Of a DNA stretch of 64,000 nt, positions 1-10,300 are shown piece after piece (the first letter of the stretch is position 1; the number at the start of each line of letters is the position of its first letter). The notes below the pieces were generated by a model that saw nothing but the letters and a program-made list of their open reading frames with translations, ran no database searches and was not told the origin of the DNA. This stretch comes from Blastobasis lacticolella. Lineage: Eukaryota; Arthropoda; Insecta; Lepidoptera; Blastobasidae. Position numbers and translations under genes: made by a program. The stretch is taken from positions 8,132,001-8,196,000 of the forward strand of contig LR990056.1 of the NCBI GenBank assembly GCA_905147135.1. The letters are read 5' to 3'.

Positions 1-2
1 TC

Positions 3-221
3 GCCGACACCGACGCCCGCGCAGCGCGGAACTGGTTCTTCACTCCAACCTTATACAGGGCGCTCTCATGCTACCTACATAAACATGTTTATGGTTTGTT
101 GGAAAGAAAATGTTGCTATAGCAGACATTTTATCGAATTCTCATTTATTTTGTCTAATAGGTCTCTATGCAGGTTGTTTATGACATCGGGAAGAATATAC
201 TCAGATGTTCTTTCACCATAA
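3..221 (+). CDS. possible 3' end of an upstream coding exon (partial, unidentified)
   Basis: The third forward frame is open from the window edge to a TAA at 219-221 (about 72 codons). The first 25 or so codons have strongly GC-ending third positions (Asp-Thr-Asp-Ala-Arg, then Asn-Trp-Phe-Phe-Thr-Pro), unlike the AT-rich surroundings. That is how conserved exons look elsewhere in this window, for example the last CRAL-TRIO exon. The later half is AT-rich and may be intron or 3' UTR read through. I do not recognise the protein. It could be the end of a gene lying left of the window, or chance. Confidence 0.25.
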   Translation, partial: ADTDARAARNWFFTPTLYRALSCYLHKHVYGLLERKCCYSRHFIEFSFILSNRSLCRLFMTSGRIYSDVLSP

Positions 222-299
222 TAATGAAGACGACTAGTATGCAAAGTTAACAATTAAATTTGAAAGGTTAAATGGTTAATCATTTATTTACAGTTTAAA

Positions 300-2010
300 T
301 TACAATTTACAATTATTATTTTAAAAAAAATCTTACTCTAACACCAACCTTAATTCTAACTAAACTAAAGATAAAAAACTTGACCCAGGTCCCCCGAATT
401 TGGAAAAGTCCCCAGAAGACTGGCCGCGTTGCCCCGCTGAATAGCGAGGCTTAAACGCTGACCCAAAAAGAGGCCAGCCTTTTGGTGATTTGTAATTTGG
501 ACCAGGCGCTTAGATAACTCCCGAAATAAGGAATGTGCGCCCACGGCCCAAGTGTTTCAACGCCAAATGGCGCAAATATGTAATCGCCACTGAGACTAGC
601 ATATTTGCATCGCTTGGCTTTCTCAGCTGCGGCAGCACCCGTCGCAGCCTGACACGCGGTCACTGGAAGATGAGACGGCGCAAGAGTATCGATGCAAGTA
701 GCATCCCATACCAGAGGCACGGAGTGAGTGTCATTCCGTCGGGCCTCTTACCGTCATCGCGGGCTAACCCAATCGGTTCCAGCACCGCGGGTGCACCAGC
801 GGGGGTAAAGGCCCGGCGGATGATATCGTTTAATTCCGCGTGACGAGAAAAGCGACCAGCGCTCCTGCCGCAAGACAAGCCGTGGTGGCCGACTGGTCTA
901 CAGGACGACCACAACGGCATTGATGAGGAGCGCTACAGGGTGCACCAAGACGAAGGGCCGTGGCAATCCTAAACGTGGCACGGTCGAGTAAAGTGCCGAT
1001 GTTTTTAGAGGGCATTGCCTGTAGCCAGAGATCCGACTCCCACTCGCCAGCTGCCAGGAGGCGAGCACGCTCTGCAGAATTGGTTGATGCGCTCAAAAGG
1101 TTGTTTCGCACCAATCTGCAGAGCGGCTCGTCCCAAAGCCGCTGCGAGCAAGGATTAGCCGTAGGGTCCGACTCCGGGCAAGCCAACTGCCAAGCATTTT
1201 TGGCCTCGGTGGAGAATGCCGACTCAAACGTCCCCAGTTTTGACAAAATCTTATTTACTAGGGACTGCCAGCTATTCACCGAGGACAAAAAGGCTGGCAG
1301 AGAAACATTCGACACTTTCCGAATGCCCAGACCACCATATCGAATAGGCAATGATGCCTGGTCCCAGGAGGAATTGTCAAAATTTATATTTATAACAGAA
1401 CAGAGGGTTTGTTTCACGGTGTTATCTAGGAACTCTAAAAGAGCAGGATGTTTCCACAGCTGACAACACCGCAAAACGTACATAAATTTAGGTACAAATA
1501 AACAGTATCTAATTATGACATAAGCCATGTAGCTGTTGATTTGGAGTAGGCGGTCCGAATCATCATTAAAATTTTGAATTTTTTTGTCAACAAAATTTTG
1601 GAAGGAATCATCAAAAATTGGGGAGCCTAGGAAGTGAAGCGAGGACTTGCCGACGACTGTGATGTTAGGAGCTAAAGCGGTAAAAGCAGTACAAATAGCG
1701 CCAGGCGTCGGACAAGATTCAGAGATAAACAGCTCACACTTCGAGAAATTCAACTCCATGCCTATGGCACTGAACTCTCGAATGAGGAGCTGCAGATCCC
1801 GTAATACTGTGCTCGCTTCACCTCCTAGAGTTCCATCGTCAAGGTACTACACATTAAATTTAGAATTTTGTTTTTCGATAATGGGGTGGATCGCGAGACT
1901 AAAAATGGCCGGCCCGAGAGGGTCGCCTTGCTGGCAGCCGACCGCGGAGTGCAGGAGGTGTCCCTTGTGTACAAGGTTGGTGGGCTCCTTGTAACACTGC
2001 CACAAAAAAT
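300..2010 (-). mobile_element. decayed non-LTR retrotransposon with C-terminal restriction-like endonuclease (3' half)
   Basis: Read on the minus strand, a 5'-truncated LINE starts near 2010 with an RT motif B block (QQGDPLGPAIFSLAIHP). The catalytic motif YLDDG follows at 1846-1835, preceded by an in-frame TAG (1849-1847). The thumb and C-terminal region continue as an open stretch to 830. After frameshifts come a Cys/His cluster (CRCG...HHGLSC), then RPDG (about 750), VWDATCIDT (about 705), a K..KY block and ETLGPW (about 545). These resemble PD-(D/E)XK restriction-like endonuclease motifs of R2/R4-type LINEs. The reading ends with a block like LGQRLSLAIQRGNAAS at 470-400. At least two frameshifts and the stop make it a dead copy. 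The clade assignment is inference. Confidence 0.72.
830..1759 (-). pseudogene. RT thumb/C-terminal coding remnant of the restriction-endonuclease LINE
   Basis: This is the longest open piece of the element, 309 codons. It begins just downstream of the YLDD active site (MELNFSKCELF) and runs through a leucine/aromatic-rich connection region to the Cys-x-Cys start of a zinc-binding cluster ([12 protein letters not shown]). It is then shifted out of frame: the continuing HHGLSC...[13 protein letters not shown] block is read in the next frame at 920-745. The start methionine is internal, so this is a fragment of a longer polyprotein and not a gene. Confidence 0.65.
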
Positions 2011-2228
2011 TTTAATTATTTTGAGTACATTATGCAAGTAAATAATACTTCACACTTAAGTTGTCAATAATAATGCTTTAAAAACACTTTTAACCATGTA
2101 CTACTATATAAATTGATTTAAAATACGGGAGCTATTTGTTTACGTAAGATGTCAGATGACAGACCCTATGATTATTAGGTTAAAGGTTAGTATTAATGGT
2201 TAAATTAGTACAGGAAATTTATTTAAGT

Positions 2229-2946
2229 TGGCCTAGCCCATGGACTTACTACCCAAAGGGACTGCGCACTGCTTTGACTAAAACCGGGCAGAGCGAGAGT
2301 CACCATCGATAGTCCTGTGTCCCTTTAAACTATTGGCCCTAGAACACTAGTTCCTAGAGTGAAATGATAGCACTCATCGAGATCTACATTTCGGATGACA
2401 GTTCTAAGTTTGACAGCTGTCATACAAAATGTAGATCTCGACAAGTACTATCATTTCTCTACAGAAACTAGTGTTTTAGGACCAATGGGTTCCGAGTTAC
2501 AAAAGATTTAACTTTGACAGCTGTCATACGAAATGTAGATCTCGACGAGTACTATCACTTCTCTTTAGAAACTAGTGTTGTAGGATAAATCGTTACCGAA
2601 CTCTTTTATCTGTTTTGTGGAACAAAAAGTCGTAGGTTAATAATTATGTCGACTCGACGTTTGTCGGAGAAACGTTCAGTAGATCAAAAGGTATTTTGAA
2701 AACTACTTTTCAGATTGTACGGATTACCTCATAATAATACCAAATTCACGGTATATATATTTCTCCAATAATGGCAACACCAAACATGACACTTGTCAAT
2801 TTAGAATTACGGTGATTATGCCAATAACATTGTGTTTACACTGTTAGAAAGGGACAAAGGACTATCGATGGTGACTCTCGCTCTGCCTGGTTTTAGTCAA
2901 AGCAGTGCGCAGTCCCTTTGGGTAGTAAGTCCATGGGCTAGCCAAA
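2229..2946. mobile_element. long-TIR fold-back (MITE-like) DNA element
   Basis: The first ~95 bases (from GCCTAGCCCATGGACTTACT) recur as a reverse complement at the end (…AGTAAGTCCATGGGCTAGCC). The arms share the runs AAAGGGACTGCGCACTGC and GAGAGTCACCATCGATAGTCC. The interior has two tandem copies (about 2400-2460 and 2510-2580) of a block containing GACAGCTGTCATAC and ATGTAGATCTCGAC. No transposase frame is present, so this is a non-autonomous element. Clear target-site duplications were not found. It lies about 170 bp upstream of the CRAL-TRIO start codon. Confidence 0.75.
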
Positions 2947-2947
2947 C

Positions 2948-3030
2948 CTTTGACCGCCATCACACCTGGTGGTAAGTGACAATGCGGCCGAAGATGGAGC
3001 ATGCCTGTCTAGTACAGCCAATTCGTACTA
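2948..3030 (-). mobile_element. LINE 3'-end fragment (TTTGACCGCCAT family)
   Basis: The segment TTTGACCGCCATCACACCTG..GGTAAGTGACAATGCGGCCGAAGATGGAGCATGCCTGTCTA matches, in the same orientation, the ends of the fragments at 4795-4870 and 33350-33415. Those encode the C-terminus of a reverse transcriptase, so this is a short 3' remnant of the same LINE family. It borders the candidate CRAL-TRIO promoter. Confidence 0.6.
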
Positions 3031-3045
3031 AATTCAGGTATTCGG

Positions 3046-3086
3046 TTAATAAAAATATTTGAAAGCGATATATGTAATTCAGTCTT
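3046..3086 (+). promoter_or_regulatory. candidate core promoter of the CRAL-TRIO gene (TATA-like + initiator)
   Basis: A TATA-like run AATAAAAATA lies at about 3048-3057. TCAGTC at 3079-3084 matches the arthropod initiator consensus TCAKTY. The spacing from TATA-like box to the initiator A (3081) is about 31 bases, the canonical distance. This would give a 5' UTR of about 37 nt before the ATG at 3118. It is a pattern match only; an upstream untranslated exon is not excluded. Confidence 0.35.
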
Positions 3087-3117
3087 AGAGTAACCGTGAG
3101 GCAGTACACACACCGGT

Positions 3118-3280
3118 ATGGAGAGTCTATGTGACGACCCGATACTAAAGTTTAACAAGGATGTTCTTCAAGACTTGCGTAAGGCCTATAACTTGGACAA
3201 ACCAGAGGCCTTGAAAGCAGCTATAGACAACCTTGAGGAATGGGCGATGAAACAGAATCACTTCAGAAAGAAGGATTTCG
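3118..3280 (+). CDS. CRAL-TRIO gene, coding exon 1
   Basis: Encodes residues 1-54 and the first base of codon 55, starting MESLCDDP and ending FRKKDF. The ATG context is CACCGGTATGG. Donor GTAAGTAATG at 3281. Confidence 0.88.
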
Positions 3281-6200
3281 GTAAGTAATGTCGTAACGTA
3301 CACTTTAATATAATCACGTATAAACTATACTATAGTGTTCCACTGTTGAACACTAACCGATCCACTAACGGTGAGGGAAAATATAGTGATGAAACCTGCA
3401 CATTCAGGTGACTGAATATGTAACCATAGTCCAATGGAACATGTTCCCCTGTTAACAGGCTCACGGAGATATGGCAGGCGCTCAACTGTAATTACCTGAT
3501 CTGCCAAATCCTTGATCATGGTCAAGGCGGACAAAACAAGTTCATAATAGGGATATTGACACCACGGTTATTATTATTTTTATTTCGGTAAGCAATGTCT
3601 AGTGTACTTTGAAAATTAATTTTTTAGCCTTTTCGGCATAATACATAATTATACGGGGTCGGTGGCCTAGTGGTGAGAGGGTCCGACTCGTAAGCTAAAG
3701 TTCCCGGGTCCGAATCTCACTGCCGCTACGTGCCAATGACTCTTTTATGAGTTATGTACATTAGTTGAAAACTAACCGGTGCTCTTACGGTGAAATCAGA
3801 TGGCAGGCGCTCCACTGTAATTACCTGATCTGTCAAAACCTCGATCATGATAAAGATGGACAAAATAATTTGCCAAAAGTGACAATGACGCCATGATTAT
3901 TATTTTTTTATTTCGGTAAGTTATGTATGCTCTGAATCCTAATCTAGCGTTTTCGGCCAAGTACCACGTACTACGTTATATCATAGGTTATCACAACATT
4001 CACATTAAAATATCAGCTATCCAAGTGAATTTGATAAAAACTTGTTGTTTGCGATTTTTTTTTAACAGTTGTCGCGACAACTATTTATATGTAAATTGAC
4101 GACGTTTTAAGCAATTTGTCTGCGCAACGCAACGTTTGGAACTCGTCATAGCGCAAAAAATGATGTAGGTTAAAACAAGTATGGTAATTGTTTAGAGGAG
4201 TGATCAGACAGTCAACTACTAAGAGTATACTGACGTGGAATCCACGTAGGTAAAGCTCTATCCCAAACTATGGCGAATCTGCTCTCTTGTCCTCTTTGGC
4301 CTGCTACCTGCACTAGGGAAGAACCTGGCGACTGATAATGCAATTGCTGTGGCCGATTACTGGGCAAGCCAGGGGCTCTATTTTTGAATCGCTCACTTCG
4401 ATTCAAACGGTTATCCATTTTGATTTTCAGCATGAAAACTTCAATATTTTTTAAATCGCATTTGCAACACCGAAAGAGTACAGTTCAAAAATATCGAAAT
4501 TCAACATTGAAAACCGATCGTATAGACCGAGCGATTTTAAAATAGTCCACAGATCCAAAATCTTTTTCGGAAATTGACTGTGCTGGAGGCCAAGACCCAC
4601 TCTGACCCAGCGTACGTAGTAGGTACGAGTAAGTTTATGATGTTGGGTTATAAGTTTGACATGTGTGTCTACGTATTTGTCTCTTTGCCTATGTCATCGT
4701 AGCATCCGAACGGAAAACCAGTTAAATTGTTCGAAGGTTTGTTTAGCTAAAATCAGGTCAGATGTTTGGTTTTTTTTTTTTATAACAGACAATGCAGGCA
4801 TTTGACCGCCATCTCACCTGTTGGTAAGTGACGACGCGGCTGAAGATGAAACAAGCCGTCTTGGAACAGCCTATTCACTCTAGCCTTAAAGGCATCCAGA
4901 TTATATAGATCAGGGAACACACTCGCAGGCAACGCGTTCCATTCCTTAGCCGTACGCATTATAAAGGTCGAGCCAAAGCGGTTCGTGCGGATAGCTGGAA
5001 GATCCACGACATAAGGATGAAGCGCTCGCCCGGATCACGTTTCCCGATAGCGGAAAGGGACCGGTGGAATGAGGTTGTGCAGTTGCTTCGCACACTCTCC
5101 GAAATGTAATCTGTAGAAGACCGACAGACGCGCAACCCTACGCCGATGTTCGAGACTCTGCAACCTAGACTTAATCAACCGCGGGTCAAAAATTATCTTC
5201 TTTGCACGTTTTTCCACCGAATCTAAAGCCGCCAGTTGATATTAGTCTGATCCATCCCAGAGGTGGTAAGTATATACTCAATATAACTTCTTATCTTGGG
5301 TTGTCAAACTGGAACAAAGGGTTTTTACGATATCTGGGTTAGGTTGTTGTTTTTATCCCCCGAAGAAAAAGTAGGGGTGTTATAAGTTTGACGTGTGTAT
5401 CTGTGGCTTTGTGTGTGCCTGTCTGTGGCATCGTAGCTCTCGAAAGGATGGACCGAATTCGACGCGTATTTTTAATTTAAAAGCCGCTTTTATCGAAATG
5501 GTTTATAGTTTTGTTTCATTGAAATCGGTGTTTTTCTATTGGCTAGGTTATTTGCATTAATTTATTAAGTAGATTTACTAGCAAATCCTTGCTGTCATAG
5601 ATATTAATGGGTATGACGTGATGACTATCAGATGCGGCCTTGAAGGCAGTCTGTTTAATTTTTATTAATTTCATTATAACTGGTATGGTGGCTGTAGTTA
5701 TAATCAGCTTATACTCTTTTATACTCTTTATCGTATAAATACATTTATATAAATACAGTAAGGCACATGTTAAAATGGCAGGTGTGAAAAGTACACAACA
5801 ATTTTTGTTGCCCTACTTCCCAAACTAGGAATAACCTGTATCTTGGGAATCAGTGAAATGTGATCACACTTTGATGTTCATTGAAGCTGGTGGCTGTGTA
5901 CATTTTGAGATTGAGAAAGGAAGGTATTTTGTCTTTTTTACATTAAGAGTTAGCAGGTTATTAGATAACCATTTGCAAACTACTATCAATGCTGCTTCCG
6001 CAGTCTTTAATGTGTCCGCCCAGTCAGAGCCTTGTACAAGCAGTGCTGTATCATCCGCATATGTAAATATTTGGCAATTTGGTATTGAGAGAGAGCAAAG
6101 TTCATTAATATATATATTAAAAAGTGTTGGTCCTAATATCGAGCCTTGTGGTTTACCGTATCGAGCATTACCGTAAGTAATATACTTTTCAGCACTAAGC

Positions 6201-7356
6201 AATTTATCTATTTTGACAACCTGCGAGTGATTACTAAGATAGTCACTAAACAGTTCCAAGGCAATTCCCCAAATGCCGATTGACTCCAGTTTCGTGAGGA
6301 GAGTAGGCACATGGGCAGTGTCGAATGCCTTAGATAGGTCTAGAAGTACACTAGACGTCGATTTGACAAGATCAGATACAGCATCTTCAGTTGAGACTCC
6401 AGACCTGAAGCCATACTGGCGTTCCGATATAAATAAATAAATAAATAATAAATAAAATAATTCTTTATTTTCTCATCACAACTGCTAATTATTATAAACA
6501 ACCAACTCTAATAATATACATAAAATGTGAGAGAACTGACGTCTGTAGTAGATTTGATAATCAAACCTGTAGCACAGATCGCCAGGTCTTCCCCTAGATA
6601 TTATCCGGTAAAAAATACCAGATCACCGGTAGGTATTTAAAACAGAGTACAATATTAACAAAGTAGCAAAATTATTCGTAAAAGAAATAAAATAACAATA
6701 ATAAAAATTAAAAAAATTATGACCTGCGGCTGAGTGCGTGTGTGCGTGGGTGTGTGTGAGTTTAAGTGTGTGTGTGTGTGTGTGTGTGTGCATGTGTGTG
6801 GAGTGTGTTTGCTGTGCGGATGTATGTGGGCGTATAGGTGACAATTTACGATGATGGTTTTAGTAATAATTCCGTGGCGTCGTAGTCTAAAGTTTGCAAC
6901 CAAGTTTTTACTATGTATTTGCATTTGTTCTTGTGCAGCTCGTGTATATGTAATATGGTATTTATTTTATTGTAAATAAAATCGCCCAAAAATCCATAAA
7001 ATCTATGGGCAAATTCTGTAGAGTATTTTGAATCTCTACTGCAAACCTCATAACGCCTACGTTTGTTTGAGTTATGATCAATGTCTATAGACGAATGTTT
7101 TTTCATAACCGTGTGCAATATAAAAAGTTGTCTGACAGTTAATACATTACTTGTCTTGTATAGCTCTGTTGTTGGGTGTCTATATGGTAGGAAGTATGAT
7201 ACTTTCAGTATCATCCTCTGAGCTCTCTCCAAATTTATAAGATTACTTTTAGTTGTACCTCCCCATGATATAATGCCGTAGGTAATGATGGATTGGCATA
7301 AGGCGAAATAAGTTGTGCGTATTAATTTTGTATCAGCTACATGTCTTAAGGTTTTG

Positions 7357-7393
<37 letters not shown>

Positions 7394-10300
7394 TATTGGT
7401 ACAAAAACAATATACATTAACCATTAGTGTACGGTAACAACAGCATTAGTTTTCACTGTGTCGCTGTCATTAACGCCCACCTCCGTTTCTTAAAGGTATC
7501 ATTGTTCCAATTGACACATTAATAATACTCATATTTGCTTTACTTCATATAAAACAAACATTCAATTAATTTTTACATTATTACAAAATTATAAATGATA
7601 ATGATGTGTGTGTGTGTGCGTGTGCGTCCGCGCGTTGCGTGTGCGTGTGTGTGTGTATGTGGTGCGTGTGCGTGTGTGTTACGTGTGCGTGTGCGTGTGC
7701 GTGTATGTATACCGTGCAAATATTGCATTTTACTTTCTGGTTAGAAAATCCTCAGTTTCCAGGTATGTTAAGGATCCTAGCCATACAGAAACCGAACTCT
7801 TGCAATGTTTTATGTTCATGGGATAAATGTTTAAAATTTTATTGATTCTGTTGTATAAGTCAGGAGCTAGATAATAATAATGTCTTCCCGAAACAGCAAG
7901 CCTACAAAATTCCGTTCTACAAACCATGTCAGTCCTTCGCCTACCATTTATCAGATCCGGACTATACGGCACCTCAGCATGCTTTCGCAAAACAATATTC
8001 AGCATGAACAGCTGCCTTACAGTCAGCACATCTGTAAGGGTGTAGAGATCAGATGTTGAATAACGCAGTGGCTTGAAAGTAATAACTTTCAAGACTGCTC
8101 GTTGTGCTCTCTCCAGTTTCAACATTTGTACCTTGCCCGACCCACCCCAAACAGTTATGCAATAGGCAATGACGGATTGTGCTAAAGCAAAATATACTGA
8201 TTTAATAGTATCCCAATCAATTACCCTCCTGAGATTTCTAAAAACAAAAATCAGCTTTCTGACTCTGCTCACACATATTTTGATGTGTTCATTCCAAGAT
8301 AGGTAGTTGTCTATCCAAACACCCAGGTACCTGATATGTGGTGTCTTAGAGATTTTAAAACATTTACAGGAAGCTCTTGAGGGACATATGTGTTTGTGAA
8401 CCTGTATAGAAAAAGAGGACGGTGGGAGCGAAGAAACGTTAGGCGCAAAAGTGACAAATTTAGTTTTGTCCAAATTCAAAGTTAGAAGATTAGCAGACAA
8501 CCACCGCGAAACCTCACGCAGTGCCATTTCAGCATGATCATGAGCTTCACTCCAACTCTTTCCTCTAACCAGCAGAGCTGTGTCATCTGCATAGACTATA
8601 ATATCACAATTTGAAAGAGTTAATTTACAGAGGTCGTTTATATAAATGATGAACAAAGTAGGACCCAAGACACTTCCCTGGGGCACCCCGAAATCCAGTG
8701 GCTCCTCCCGACTAACAACATCATTGATAGTAACACACTGAGTTCGTTCTTGCAGGTAACTTTTAAAAATTTCCAGAACAGTACCTCTAATGCCAATATT
8801 TTCCAACTTTCCTATCAGAATAGGGACTGAGACAGTGTCAAAAGCCTTAGATAGGTCAAGAAATATACCAACCATTTTATGCTTGAAGTTTAAATTTTTA
8901 ACTATTTTTTCGGTAAGATCTAACACAGCATCTTCAGTTGATCTACCACTTCTGAAACCAAATTGATTATCGGCGATTATTTTGTTTCTGTTTAAGTAAC
9001 CGACAAGTCTTAGGTTAATGATTTTTTCTAGTATTTTCGAGAACACACTGAGAACCGAAATCGGTCTATAATTGTTTACACTGTCTCTGGCCCCACTCTT
9101 AAATATTGGGTGCACTAACGCCTTTTTAAAAGTACTGGGGAATATACCGGCAGCGAGGCATAAATTGAAAACATGAGAAAGAACAGGCACAAGTACATAT
9201 CTAGAACCCTTTATCACCGATGTAGGAATACCATCCCACCCCGCTGCCGATGTATTTTTAAGGCTAAGTATGATACGATCTACCTCAGAATTATCAGTGC
9301 TAAGCAAAGTCATAGAATGTAGGGGAGGAACTCCTATGCAAGGAAACACACAGGGAACTATCTCCGACGCCAAGCGACGCCCCACATTTGCGAAGACATG
9401 ATTTACTGTATCAACTGACGCAGTACTGTCACCACTTAGTGTGAGTAGCTCATTAGCAGAGGAATCAGTACTTCCGAAGTTTCCAATTTTTTTAATTATG
9501 TCCCATGTGGCCTTTGGACTTTTTCTTGCTTTCCGAAACTGTTCGCACTCGTAGTCTAGTCTAACCTTTTTTAGTAGTTTATTAAAGTAGTTACGATATC
9601 TAAGATATGTTGTTTTAATTATATTGTTCTCAGAATTTCTTTTAGCGTTAAGAGCTAATTTATCGCGGTTTCGTAAGCATCTCAGCAGTCCTGGCGTGAT
9701 CCAGGGCTTTAGGATTTTTTTTTTACTGGGTACAATGTTTTTTTGCCTATGTGACCTCACCACACTACTAACAATATTTACAAGAGTTTCCGCAGCGGTC
9801 TCCGCATTCCTATCCATCATTACACTAGAGTAATCAGTGGTCAATAGATCCTTAATGCAAGATTCAACATTTAAACGATTTGTGACCCGAGTAGCATTTT
9901 TTATACTCATTTCCACATCACAGAATAAGACTACCGGTGCATGATCAGTTATATAACTTTCAAGGACAAGTGTAATGGCCCTACTCTTAGTCTTAATGTT
10001 CATATGATCCAGACAATTATTTTTGCGTGTAGGAAGAACGTGCGTAGGCATTATTGAATAAGACGCCAATAAATTTAGATATATGTCAAGGTTAGGGTCA
10101 CAACTATCCGGCGCAATATTTATGTTTATATCACCCACAATAAAAATATCTTGAAAACTGTTTACTGAATTTAGTAACGTGTCCATCGAGTTTATGAAAT
10201 TGTCGATATTTCGGTACGAGGGAGACCGATAAAGTGCAATGATTGCTAGATTTTTAGCGGATTTAAGGACTACACAATTTGCCTCGCAAAACTCCGGTAC

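Noticed and set aside
535..1994. plus-strand open frames in the 300-2010 interval
   Set aside because: They are shadows of the minus-strand LINE coding sequence.
6623..7845. His/Thr- and Cys/Val-rich open frames around the TG tracts
   Set aside because: They are translations of (TG)n/(CA)n microsatellites in LINE 3' UTRs.
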